64,000 bases of DNA, taken from Candidatus Riflebacteria bacterium HGW-Riflebacteria-1. GTDB lineage: Bacteria > Muiribacteriota > Ozemobacteria > Ozemobacterales > Ozemobacteraceae. Numbering within the stretch: the first letter of the stretch is position 1; each line of letters begins with the position of its first letter. The translations under genes were made by a program, and so were the position numbers. Where the stretch lies: positions 38,164 through 102,163 of the forward strand of contig PGYB01000024.1 in the NCBI GenBank assembly GCA_002839445.1. Reading direction: 5' to 3'. Below are positions 15,347 through 25,300 of this stretch, in pieces. The notes below the pieces were generated by a model. It was not told the DNA's origin and did no database searches. It saw only the letters and a program-made list of their open reading frames with translations.

Positions 15347-16432
15347 TCAGGTCAGAACTGTAGCAAAAAATTTCAAGACGACAAAAATCAGAAACAATGT
15401 AAAGGCGCAGCTGAGACAGCCACTCTGACCATCTGGTTGTTCAAGATCCTCAAGTTTATTTTTAGCAGGAAGCGAACCATGCGCGGCGGCTTTTCTGAAC
15501 CAGTATTTGGCCTTGTCGTTGCTCTGTTCGACACCGGTGCCGGCAAGATAAAACTCGCCAAGATGAAACTGCGCCCGGGTGTCGCCGGCACGCGCAAGTT
15601 CCATCATTACCTTCGATGCGGTCTGGTAGTCGCCATTACGCAGGTTTTTAAAGGCTTCGTCGATGCCAGGTTTAGCTGAGCTGGTTGCTGCTGCCGGCTT
15701 AGGAGCCTGGTATGACATCATGTCCGGCTGCAACGGCGTAACCATTGAGTTTTCAAGCCGATCAGCCGGCTTTTTTGCTTTTTTATCTGATGCCTGCTGC
15801 CGCGCCTTTTTAGCTGAATCAGAAGTATCATTGAGGTCATCCGCCGCTGGGCGAGCCTTTGCCTTTTTTTCGCTAAAAGATAAAGACGCAAAAGGATCAG
15901 CGGGAGATTCAGGTTTAAGGTTGTATTCGCTGGTTGCGTAGCCACCGTCGCCGCGTCCTCTGGCAGATCTGTTTTCTGATTCGCTGGTGGAATAATGGCT
16001 GGGTTTCGATGCCCGGGAAGTTTTCTTTTCGGTGTTTTGCAGCGGCTCATCAACTGTAACAGGCATTACGGTCTGTTGCACTCGCTTTTCGAAAGCCTCT
16101 GCCAGAACCTCGCCTTCGCTGACACCAAAAACGGTCATCCAGAGCCTGACAATCGGTTCGGCAAGCCGAGCCTCAAAATCTTCGAGCGTAGCGACACTAT
16201 TGATAACATCTTCGACTACGGCCTTACTTACACGGTGACCGGCGCGCACACGCAGAGGCCGCAAAAGATTTTCCAGCAATGGCCTGAAAATCTGATCAAG
16301 ATCGTCAGCCGCCTGAGATCCGACTTTCTGCAGAATTTTTTCGCGCAGGCGCTCAGGAACTTCGGTCATGGTAATACCGTAGCGGTCAGTCAGTTCGCGC
16401 AGCGCTTCTGCAAGTTGTTCCAGATGCTTCAT
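15347..16432 (-). CDS. Sel1-repeat protein with C-terminal membrane anchor
   Basis: 361 residues. An alpha-helical N-terminal domain (1-~125) of no known family is followed by a long Ser/Lys/Ala-rich disordered linker (~125-250), then two Sel1/TPR-like repeats (~258-335; GDTRAQFHLGEFYLAGTGVE and KAKYWFRKAAAHGS) and a C-terminal hydrophobic helix (FTLFLIFVVLKFFATVL). Sel1 repeats mediate protein-protein contacts; the tail anchor would hold the protein at the membrane with the rest in the cytoplasm. No signal peptide. It is transcribed divergently from the five-module nuclease gene, only 174 bases apart, so the two may share control. Confidence 0.7.
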   Translation of the reverse strand: MKHLEQLAEALRELTDRYGITMTEVPERLREKILQKVGSQAADDLDQIFRPLLENLLRPLRVRAGHRVSKAVVEDVINSVATLEDFEARLAEPIVRLWMTVFGVSEGEVLAEAFEKRVQQTVMPVTVDEPLQNTEKKTSRASKPSHYSTSESENRSARGRGDGGYATSEYNLKPESPADPFASLSFSEKKAKARPAADDLNDTSDSAKKARQQASDKKAKKPADRLENSMVTPLQPDMMSYQAPKPAAATSSAKPGIDEAFKNLRNGDYQTASKVMMELARAGDTRAQFHLGEFYLAGTGVEQSNDKAKYWFRKAAAHGSLPAKNKLEDLEQPDGQSGCLSCAFTLFLIFVVLKFFATVLT

Positions 16433-16547
16433 TGATCTCTCCCGTCAATTGAGCCGGTGGCTTGATATCAGCAACAGTTTATCTGCAAAAGCAAAATTTT
16501 ACAAGAAACGCGTATAAAATATAGACCGCGAGCTGTCGAAGCAGGCT

Positions 16548-16576
16548 TTGTAGATTTTGCCTGATTAGGCTATAAT
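16548..16576 (+). promoter_or_regulatory. Promoter of the five-module nuclease gene
   Basis: A perfect TATAAT (16571-16576) follows TTGTAG (16548-16553) at 17 bases. Transcription would start near 16583, giving a ~24-base leader with AGGAG before the ATG at 16607. Confidence 0.6.
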
Positions 16577-16606
16577 GTCACAAAGCCAAGCAAGGAGTTA
16601 CCGAGA

Positions 16607-19600
16607 ATGGCCGACAAGCCTGACCTGTTTTCGCGCCTGTTCAGAAAGACCCAGGACATCAAGAAAAGCCTTGAACAGAAAGAAAAGCCCGCCCCGGTTG
16701 CCCGCCCTACCCCTGCAGCAAAGCCGCAAGGATCTGCCGGCAAACCTGCGGCCAAAGAAAATCAGGGAACAGAAACCAAAAATAAGATTGGTTTGAGCGG
16801 CAGCAAAATAGAGCTTTATCAAACCTGCCCCAAAAAGTTTCATTTTACCTATATCCGCAAGGTAAAAAAGCCATCAGCGCCAAGCCCGCATCTCAGCTTC
16901 GACCAGACGCTCCACACAACTCTTGGCAAATATTATAAAAACAAACGGGTTGACGAGCCCTTCAGACTTGACCGGCTGTTCGCGATACTCGACGAAAGCT
17001 GGGATCCACGAGGGTATGAAGACGGCGAGCAGGCCCTCGATTACAGACATTCGGCAGAATCAGCCTTTAGGCTGTATTTTGAGCGCTACTGCCAGACCCC
17101 GCCGCGACATATCGAGGTTGATTACTTCTTCAAAATCGACCTCGCCGGTGGCGAGTACAGCGGCAAGATCGACCGCGTCGACCGCCATCCCGACGGCACT
17201 CTTGAGCTCATCGACTACAAGTCAGGCAAACCGCCATACGGTGGCGTTACTGAGCTTGAGCAGTCACTCGCGGTGCAGTTGATGTTCGTTGCCACCGAGA
17301 GCATCTGGCCTGGTAAAGTCAAAAAAATGACGTTCATCTACCTCAAAGATGGCAGCAGCCTCAGTGTAACGCGTAACAAAGCCGAAATGGCACTGGCTGA
17401 AAAGCGCTACCTCGATATCGGCGAAGCCATATATCAGGGAAACTTTCAACCGATTCGCTCAGCCGCTTGTGGTTTCTGCGACTTTCAGGATCTCTGCCCG
17501 GTCGGGCAGATTCCCACTCTCAACGCCTCTAAAATCAGATCGTTTCTTGATTGCCCGCACAAATACGCAGCTATTTATGTTAAACATCAGAAACCCAAAG
17601 ACGCGAACGAGCCACCTTCGTTCGATCTCGCGCTCGATCGACCACTGCATGACGCGCTGGCACAGTTTCACCGCGATTACCGCCCCACCCCCAACCGGGG
17701 CCCGGAAAGCGCACTGTATACGCTGCTGTTTAAAGCAATACCTGCTGATCTACCCGAAGAAATGCAGGATCAGATCAAAAATACCGGTCGCGAGTATCTG
17801 CAAAATTATCTTAACACCTTTTTCCCAAAGTCGAAAACCTGGCTGGTCAACGAGTTTATTGAATACAACACCGAGCATTTCTGCTTTCAAACCACGGTTG
17901 ACCGCATCGACAACGACAGTGCCGGCAACTATTCGCTGATTGACTACAAAACTGGCAAGCGTATGCTGACTGCCGCTGAACTCGCCAACGACCCGGTTAC
18001 TGCTGCCGTCTGCGCCGCCGCTGAGCAGCGCTGGCCTGGCAAGGTGAAGTCTTTCTGCTGCATTTACCTGCGGCACGGCGAAGAAGTGCGGCTCGAAATC
18101 ACCGATATGCTGATCAGAAAAGGCAATCAGCTGTTGCACAGCATCGGTGAACAGATCAGACAGAAAAATTTCGAACCGCTGGGCGGGCCGGTGTGCTCTA
18201 CCTGCCCGGTTGCCGGGATCTGCGGCGAAAAACGCCTGGTCGTATCAATGTCGAAAATTCAGACATTGCGCGACTGCCCGAAACGTTACGAATTCAGGTA
18301 TATCAGCAAGGCACCGGTGCCCGACAAAGAAAAACCGGCCATTGTATTGTATCAGCTGCTGCAATCAATGCTGCAGGAATACGCCGGCGCCGGCCGCCTG
18401 CAGGATGCCGGCCTGCTGCTCGAAAAAGCTGCTGCCAGAGTTAACGACGACAAGACACTAAGCGCACCAGCCCGCCAGGACGTTCTGACCAAAGCCTACA
18501 CAGCCTTTCAGAATATTAATGAATTGTTCAAAAGCGGGTTTCCGAAAGTGCATTCGCTCGGCGAACAGGCCAGAGTCGGCTTCGAAGACCTGGTGCTGAC
18601 CACAAGATTTGACCGCATTGATCTGCTGCCCAACGGCAATTTGCACGTAATCATCTATAAAACCGGCAAAAAGGCGATGACCCCGCATGAAGCACGCCTG
18701 GATCTGAGCGGAGTGTATAACTGGTTCATTGCTGACCGTGTGTACCCCGGTCGCATTGACCGCGTCTCATACGTATACCTGCTTACCGGAGATGTAATTC
18801 CGTTCACCCCTTCAGATCAGGATATTGAAAAGCTTAAACTGACATTCAGCGAATTTGTCAGAGAGAATCAGGATGCCGAGTTTGAAGGCCACCGCAACCC
18901 GCTTTGCCCATACTGCGACTATATCGATCAGTGCGAAGACGCAAAGTCGATGTTGCTGTCACCCAGCAAAATCAACTGTTTCACTTCGTGCGCACTCAAA
19001 TACCAGATGAAGTATATCGACCGCGTTCCCAAAGAAGCCCGCCCGACCCCGAACCTGAGCTTCGACCGTTCGATACATTTCGCTCTGCGCGAGTTTCACG
19101 AGAACTATGAGTCGGGCCAGTTCAAGAAGAATCCATTCAGATCGATACTCAATAAATACTGGATCACTGACGGCTACTCTGACATCGAAGAAGAAGAGCG
19201 CTTCAAGATCAGAGCCAACATGATGCTCGAAGAGTATTTCAAAGGCCTCAACGGGCATGAAAACCCGGTAATGTTCGAAGTTGCGGTAAAATGGAGCTGG
19301 AACGGCGTCGACACAGTGGTGCAGGTCGACCGCATCGACCAGCTTCCCGATGGCAGATATGAAATTATCGACTACAAGACCGGCAAGAAGGTGCCGGATG
19401 AGCGCGTAATCAATGAAGATTCAAGCCTGATGAACATGTATCTGGCCGCCAACCAGAAGTGGCCGGGCAAGATCGCGAAGGTCTCTTATCATTTTCTCGC
19501 GAACAACAAGCGCTACAGTCTTGAACCGAGCGAAGCTGACGTTGTTTCGCACAAAACTAAAATGGCAGAACTGGTTACGCTCATCAACAAGAACGAGTTT

Positions 19601-20491
19601 GAGGCAAAAAAAGGTGCGCTCTGCGCCTGGTGCGAGTATTACGGCCCCTGCCCGGAATGGAAAATCAAACCGCACGAAATGGCCGGCGAAACGCCTGAAC
19701 AGTTCAGGCAGCGCATCAGACTGAGCTATTCAAAAATGAGCCTGTATCTGAACTGCCCGCGTTCTTACAAGAAACTCTACATCGATAAGGTGCCGCCCAA
19801 GCCGCAGCCATTCTTCAGCTTCGGCACAACGATACACGAGACATTCGAACGCGTATACGACCCGGTCAACCCGATACCCAAACCAACTTTGCAACAGGTT
19901 CTTGACATCTACGACGAGGTGCGCCTTACCCATCGTGAGGGCTTTGATTCTGACGCGACCGAAATGCAGTATCGCGAGGACGGCATTCGCCAGATCACCA
20001 GGTATTACAACAGCTTCATCAAAGATGCTGAATTCAAGCCGGCATATTCGATTGAAGACTACTTTGAAATACCCTGCGGCAAATACGCAGTAATGACCGG
20101 TTTCATCGACCGCATCGACAAACTAGATGACGGCACCTTTGAGATTCTCGATTACAAAACCGAGCCGACCATGCGCACCCAGGAAGCAGTCGACACCGAC
20201 AAACAGCTCAGCATCTATTACTGGGCCTGCGAAGATACGCTTGGGCTCAAGATCAGCAAATTGTCGCTGTTGATGCTTGATCACGACGTTAAAGTCGAGA
20301 CGACACGCACGCGCGACAGCATTCCAAAGGTCATCGAAACCATTGACAAGACGGCCTATGAAATGATTCACGAAAAGGATTTTCTGCCACGCAAAAACAA
20401 ATACTGCAAGAGTTGCGACCACCTGCACGATTGCCCGATGCGGCCCGAGGTCGAAGCCGACGAATCACTGATTTCGATGAAAAAATTCTAG
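16607..20491 (+). CDS. Five tandem Cas4/AddB-like Fe-S PD-(D/E)XK nuclease modules
   Basis: 1294 residues: a ~60-residue Lys/Pro/Ala-rich N-terminus, then five modules of ~240 residues. Each has the RecB-family nuclease motifs in order: a first Cys in a C-P-x-x-Y/F stretch (Cys74, 316, 557, 795, 1050), an H-motif (His103, 348, Gln586, His824, His1077), a D-R-I/V-D motif (Asp189, 432, 669, 908, 1168), the D-Y-K catalytic motif (203, 446, 683 as I-Y-K, 922, 1182) and a C-x2-C-x5-C cluster (288/291/297, 530/533/539, 767/770/776, 1006/1009/1015, 1267/1270/1276). The Cys spacing equals the 4Fe-4S site of AddB. Module 3 lacks both the His and the catalytic Asp and is probably inactive. No helicase or ATPase domain is present. 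Known relatives (Cas4, AddB, Dna2) have one such module. DNA end processing, repair or defence are all possible. Confidence 0.9.
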   Translation: MADKPDLFSRLFRKTQDIKKSLEQKEKPAPVARPTPAAKPQGSAGKPAAKENQGTETKNKIGLSGSKIELYQTCPKKFHFTYIRKVKKPSAPSPHLSFDQTLHTTLGKYYKNKRVDEPFRLDRLFAILDESWDPRGYEDGEQALDYRHSAESAFRLYFERYCQTPPRHIEVDYFFKIDLAGGEYSGKIDRVDRHPDGTLELIDYKSGKPPYGGVTELEQSLAVQLMFVATESIWPGKVKKMTFIYLKDGSSLSVTRNKAEMALAEKRYLDIGEAIYQGNFQPIRSAACGFCDFQDLCPVGQIPTLNASKIRSFLDCPHKYAAIYVKHQKPKDANEPPSFDLALDRPLHDALAQFHRDYRPTPNRGPESALYTLLFKAIPADLPEEMQDQIKNTGREYLQNYLNTFFPKSKTWLVNEFIEYNTEHFCFQTTVDRIDNDSAGNYSLIDYKTGKRMLTAAELANDPVTAAVCAAAEQRWPGKVKSFCCIYLRHGEEVRLEITDMLIRKGNQLLHSIGEQIRQKNFEPLGGPVCSTCPVAGICGEKRLVVSMSKIQTLRDCPKRYEFRYISKAPVPDKEKPAIVLYQLLQSMLQEYAGAGRLQDAGLLLEKAAARVNDDKTLSAPARQDVLTKAYTAFQNINELFKSGFPKVHSLGEQARVGFEDLVLTTRFDRIDLLPNGNLHVIIYKTGKKAMTPHEARLDLSGVYNWFIADRVYPGRIDRVSYVYLLTGDVIPFTPSDQDIEKLKLTFSEFVRENQDAEFEGHRNPLCPYCDYIDQCEDAKSMLLSPSKINCFTSCALKYQMKYIDRVPKEARPTPNLSFDRSIHFALREFHENYESGQFKKNPFRSILNKYWITDGYSDIEEEERFKIRANMMLEEYFKGLNGHENPVMFEVAVKWSWNGVDTVVQVDRIDQLPDGRYEIIDYKTGKKVPDERVINEDSSLMNMYLAANQKWPGKIAKVSYHFLANNKRYSLEPSEADVVSHKTKMAELVTLINKNEFEAKKGALCAWCEYYGPCPEWKIKPHEMAGETPEQFRQRIRLSYSKMSLYLNCPRSYKKLYIDKVPPKPQPFFSFGTTIHETFERVYDPVNPIPKPTLQQVLDIYDEVRLTHREGFDSDATEMQYREDGIRQITRYYNSFIKDAEFKPAYSIEDYFEIPCGKYAVMTGFIDRIDKLDDGTFEILDYKTEPTMRTQEAVDTDKQLSIYYWACEDTLGLKISKLSLLMLDHDVKVETTRTRDSIPKVIETIDKTAYEMIHEKDFLPRKNKYCKSCDHLHDCPMRPEVEADESLISMKKF

Positions 20492-20497
20492 CCATCG

Positions 20498-20579
20498 GTC
20501 ATTCTGCGCGTAGCAACGCGTAGTCGCAGAATCCATGTCTTTTGCCATTCTGGATCCTGCGACTGCGCGCAGGATGACG
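20498..20579 (+). repeat. Two-hairpin repeat core, copy B
   Basis: Carries gtcattctgcgcgtag, gtcgcagaatccatg, cattctggatcctgcgac and gcgcgcaggatgacgg, the same core as in MITE copies A and C. It begins a few bases after the nuclease gene stop, so the two hairpins could also act as that gene's transcript end. Flanks do not match the full element. Confidence 0.85.
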
Positions 20580-21440
20580 GATTGATGGCGATTACGCCGA
20601 GCACGAGTCAGGAGAAAGGCCGGTGCATGCACAAACGGAGCTGCGGGCAAAAGCTGAATATTTAAGTTTTTACTCTCAGGAGTTCAGGTGTTCGCCGTTG
20701 TTACTGGCGGTTTTGTTGTCATCTCTCACGTCGTTCTCTATTGGTTGTGCAGCAGCGGCTTTGCCGAAAATAGCGCTGCGAATCTGTTCAGCCAGCTTAT
20801 CTCCACTGATTAACATAGTCCAGGAAAACATCTTGATAAATCCTCGTTGTTTTAAACATCCAAATTTCCGAGGAGGTTAAAGCAAATATCATGCCAACCC
20901 ATAAAATTGTGCATGCTATACACAGATGGGCTGAAACAGACTCTGTTATATTGCGCTGCGTCATTGTGCATAATTTGACCTGCTGAAAATTTGATCAAAA
21001 CTGCAAAATTTTGAGCAGCTCTACTTACAATTCTCTAGTAATCTGGCAGCCTCTAGATAGAAATTGATTACCTATTGTGCAACTTGCAAAATTCGGTTCT
21101 ACTGAGATTGCTTCGCTTCGCTCGCAATATCCCAAATGGCACTAAGATAAGAAGCAAAATTTTGTGAATCGTGCTCGTGATCGTAATCCTAATCGTAATC
21201 GATTTGCGCAGTTGATTTTTCGATTACGATTACTGGATGGCCAAGTGTCGAGGCGCCTGTGGATAAAGCGCGCATCGACTCACGAGCACCGCTTCGCTGA
21301 GCACGAGTAAAACATCTGAGTTTAGACCTTTCGTTAACTTAGTGCCATTCTCATATGTCCCTCTAATTTTGGACCTTATGCCAGCGGGTTTTCGGTATTG
21401 TTACGAACAAACGTGGACAAACGCAACAGCCTGAGCGGTT
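20580..21440. other. Long non-coding gap with hairpins
   Basis: No convincing gene lies in these 860 bases; the 85-codon frame at 20623-20880 has no codon or domain support. There is an imperfect hairpin at about 20983-21020 (GCTGAAAATTT / AAATTTTGAGCAGC), a hairpin-like GATTGCTTCGCTTCGCTCGCAAT at 21109-21131, and a perfect 13-base stem at 21190-21232 (TAATCGTAATCGA / TCGATTACGATTA). The motif GAGCACGAGT occurs at about 20599 and 21299. The stretch looks like decayed repeat material of the same kind as the MITE family. Confidence 0.5.
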
Positions 21441-22013
21441 CTACTCGGCAAATGTCATTTCAAAAGCGAGCGTGTTTGTCTTAACCCCGTTGATCGACAT
21501 ATACAGAATCATCTGATGCACGCCAAGTGGTGCACCGTAGACATCCTGACTGGTGAACGGGATCTCAGCTGCCCAGGTTCCATTCATCTGGTCGGTTCCA
21601 ATTTTTGTCGGGATCGCAATAGGTTCTTTGAAACGCAGATAAAAGGCTTCGGTTTCAGCGCTCAAAGCTCTGCGAATGCCGGTCGGCACGGCCGCCAGCA
21701 AATTTCTCGTCTGGGTTGCCGTGCCCGATGCGATAACGCCAACCGGTTCTGTCGAGACATCCTGAATTGTTCGAACAAAGCCAAGATAAGCGGTCGCTGT
21801 AGTCACGGTGTAAGGGCTTACCCACCGGCAACTCAGCCGCATGATTCCACCTTCCGTCTTGGAAATGCTGGTAGAAACCACCTGAAGATTCTCGATAGTC
21901 GGGGTAACGTATGAAGATGGCGGCAAAGGTTCTTTGATCTGACCGGTTTTGTCGCAACCGACCAGAACAAAAGCGAGCAGCAAAGCTGTCAGTGCAGTAT
22001 ACTTTTTAAACAT
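21441..22013 (-). CDS. Lipoprotein of unknown function
   Basis: 190 residues from ATG 22013. A signal peptide (MFKKYTALTALLLAFVLVGC) ends in the lipobox LVGC, so the mature protein should be lipid-anchored at Cys20. The rest is beta-rich with a fold reminiscent of Ig-like or fibronectin-type sandwiches (ENLQVVSTSISKTEGGIMRL, QMNGTWAAEIPFTSQDVYGA), but without a family match I can name. Only the lipobox Cys is obvious. The frame continues upstream to a TTG, giving three extra residues. It is followed downstream by the repeat-rich gap and preceded by another gap (22014-22398) without genes. Confidence 0.65.
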   Translation of the reverse strand: MFKKYTALTALLLAFVLVGCDKTGQIKEPLPPSSYVTPTIENLQVVSTSISKTEGGIMRLSCRWVSPYTVTTATAYLGFVRTIQDVSTEPVGVIASGTATQTRNLLAAVPTGIRRALSAETEAFYLRFKEPIAIPTKIGTDQMNGTWAAEIPFTSQDVYGAPLGVHQMILYMSINGVKTNTLAFEMTFAE

Positions 22014-22398
22014 GTTTAACAAGATGTCATCCGCAAGTTATGATCTGCTAAACTTATCGGTAAATCCAGCCGTTAAGACAAGCACTAACATCAGAGCAAC
22101 CTCAGCAACAATCCATTTGCCTGTTCATGGGGACTTTACGAGATATTGGTTTGGACTATTAGCGGATCATGACAATCATACAGACTTCATTGAAGAGTTA
22201 TCCACAGATTAAAGGATTGCCGCAGATTATTCAGAATTTTTATATGTTTTTTTGCAATTCTCCTAAAACTATCTGCGCAATCTGCGGAAAAATGCATGGA
22301 AGAGTAAAACGAAATCCCTCTAAAACCCTATTCAGCAATCAAATGGATTATTACTGGAGCAACCTGCTTAATTCTGTTTGGGATTTGCAGGATATCGG
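22014..22398. other. Gene-free gap with a long-loop inverted repeat
   Basis: CCGCAGATT at about 22219-22227 is complementary to AATCTGCGG near 22278-22286, giving a stem with a ~50-base loop. A single TTATCCACA (22198-22206) resembles a DnaA box but stands alone. No gene is supported. Confidence 0.4.
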
Positions 22399-25300
22399 TT
22401 ATTCCTGCGTAATTGCGGTCTGAACCTCGGCATGATGTTCCTGGCGGTCGTCGACCAGCGGGATAGAATTGTCCTGCTGCTCCTGGCCGTCTGCGATCAC
22501 AATGATTGTTCTGTTTAAGTTCTGCACCTGCCTGACAGTTATGTGATAAACAGTTTCCCGATAGCGATAGTGTATTTTGTATGATTCGAAGCCTTGATCC
22601 GGCAGACACGGGTTAAAGCGCAAGCGGTCGACATCAAGTTTGAGCCCGAGCAGGGATTCGATGACAAGCCGATACATCCATGCAGCAGAGCCTGTATACC
22701 AGGTCCAGCCACCACGACCGACATGCGGCGAAAGCCCATAAACATCGGCAGCGACAACATAAGGCTCGACCTTATAAACGTTTACCTCTTTCAGCGAACG
22801 GGCATGGTTAATCGGATTGATCATTTTCAGCAATTCCCACGCTCTTTTATGATCGCCCGAAGCTGCAAATGCCATGGTTGCCCAGATTGCGCCGTGCGTG
22901 TACTGCCCGCCGTTCTCTCTGACACCTGGCACGTAGCCCTTGATATAACCCGGATTCAGCTTTGACTTGTCGAGCGGCGGGTGCAGCAGCCGTACCATGC
23001 CATGCCTTCTGTCGACAAGCTGAGCATCAAGAGCTTCCATCGCCATAGCTGAGCGTTCAGGATTTCCGGCTTTCGAGAGAACCGACCAGCTTTGCGAAAT
23101 TGAATCGATGGAACACTCATCATTGCTGGCCGATCCCAGCGGGGTGCCGTCGTCAAAATAGGCGCGCCGATACCACTTGCCGTCCCAGCCATTCTTCTCA
23201 ATATTTTCACGTAATACTTCTGCATTCTGCAGACAGGCTTCAACAAATGGCTGGTCAGCGTTGCGCCGCGCAACTTCGCTGAACTGAAGCAGAACGTCAT
23301 AGGTGAAAAATGCCAGCCAGACACTTTCGCCCTTGCCAAGTTCGCCCACCAGGTTCATACCATCGTTCCAGTCGCCCGAACCAATTAACGGCAGGCCGTG
23401 TTCACCAATCCTGAGCCCCATCTTTATCGCGCGCACACAGTGCTCATAGAGGCTGGCATGACTGCCGGCCGGACTCGGTCGATCATAGTAGGAATCTTCA
23501 TCTTTGCTGACCGGCCGGCCATCAATGAAGTCGATCTGTTCAGCAAGCACTCCGGTATCGCCGGTGCTCAAGACATAGCGACTAACAGCCAGCGCCAGCC
23601 ACAAAAAGTCATCAGAACACAGGGTGCGCACGCCACGGCCAAAGGGCGGATGCCACCAGTGCTGAACGTCACCCTCTTTGAACTGGTGCGCTGCGCACAA
23701 CAAAATATGCGCCCGAACAAGGTCGGGCCTGGTATGAATCAGGGCCATTACATCCTGCAACTGGTCGCGAAAGCCAAATGCACCGCCCGACTGGTAAAAG
23801 CCGCTCCTTGCCCAGAGCCGACAGGCGATGGTCTGGTAGATGAGCCAGCCGTTCGCCATAAGGTTCAGCGCCTTATCCGAAGTTTCCACCTGAACGGCAC
23901 CCAGAGTGTGAGCCCAGTGATTCCAGACTCTCTCTAATTCCTGGCGCGCGGCGCCATGGCCACGGAAGCGCCGGACAATGTCGACCGTCGATCTGTAGTC
24001 TTCTCCGGCGCCCAGAATAAAGATGATTTCACGTTCCTGCCCATTCGCCAGCTCAAAAGGCACCTGAATTGCTGCGCAGGGGTCGAGCGCCGCTCCGACT
24101 TTATTGGAAAGGCGCGTTCGATGCATGGCAGCCGGGTCGTCGAGCATGCCATTGCGACCAATGAATTCAGTTCGATCACCACTGTAACTTCGTCCACTCT
24201 CATTCGCATCAAAAAAGGCAACGCGACTGGCGAACTCAGAATTATATGAGTTTCTCGCCAGCAAAGCATCACAGGTCGGATCAATAATCGTGATAACCTG
24301 CGATGATGTCTTCTGTTGCAGATCGCCGAGCACCCACTCAACATAGCCGGTAACCGAAAGTTTGCGAATCTGGCCCGAGTCGTTGCGAATTTTAACCACC
24401 GAAAATTTGACCGGTGCATCTAATGCGACATACACCCACACTTCAGAGTGAATGCCATATTCAGTATGCTCGAAAACGCTGTAACCAAAGCCATGCCGCG
24501 TGGTGTATGGCGCATCTCCCCGGCATGGCAATGGCATGGGTGACCAGAATTGCCCACGCTCCTCATCGCGGAGGTAAAGTGCCTCTCCTGCTGCATCACA
24601 TACCGGATCGTTATTCCAGGGAGTAAGACGATATTCGTGAGCGTTGGCCGCCCAGGTATAGGCAAGGCCGTTCTCTGACACAACACTGCCAAAATGCGGA
24701 TTTGCCAGAATGTTTACCCATGGGGCCGGCGTTACCTGCCCGGGGGCAGTTGTAATTACATATTCTTTGCCATCTGGTGTGAATCCACCAATGCCGTTGA
24801 AAAAGCTCAGATCTTTACGGGGCACAGTTGCAACTGGTTTGATTCTGGGAAAAGGAGTTCTGGTAAGTTTAAAATTAGGCTCAGCCTTTTCTAGCAGCCT
24901 TGTCAAAGAAAGTTGCTCAGCCAGTCCGCCACAACTGTCAGAAACAATGGCCCGGGCAACCGATTGCAGTAGAATGCGGTCTTCTTCGGGTATCTGCTCA
25001 ATGAACCGCAAAAAAATACCGCCCGGTCGATCCATCGTGCTGGCTTCTACTCCAGCTGCAATCAATCCCATTATCTGATCGTTAAGATTCTGCTGATAAC
25101 TGGCGGGATTTTCGTTCCAGATAAACAGATCGACAACAAGCCCCTTAAAGCGCCAGTAAGTGTGCGCCTGAATGAGTTGCCGCACCAGCTCAATGTTTTC
25201 CGCTTCCTTGATGCGCAACAGCACAATTGGCAAATCGCCTGAAATGGCATAACCCCAGAGGTTCGACTGCCTGAGAGTGTTTCGGATGATAAGGCCAGGA

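Noticed and set aside
15284..15679. 131-codon plus-strand ORF opposite the Sel1 gene end
   Set aside because: Antisense to the Sel1 repeats and tail anchor; no own signals.
20623..20880. 85-codon plus-strand ORF with a hydrophobic stretch
   Set aside because: No ribosome site, no family pattern, and it lies in a repeat-derived gap; more likely chance.
22198..22206. TTATCCACA, a perfect DnaA box, suggesting a replication origin
   Set aside because: It is single, with no cluster of boxes, no AT-rich unwinding region and no dnaA, dnaN or gyr genes nearby.
22219..22286. CCGCAGATT/AATCTGCGG inverted repeat as terminator or regulatory RNA
   Set aside because: A 50-base loop and no T-run; similar wording (aatctgcg, aatccgcgg) near 38960-38990 suggests only common repeat debris.
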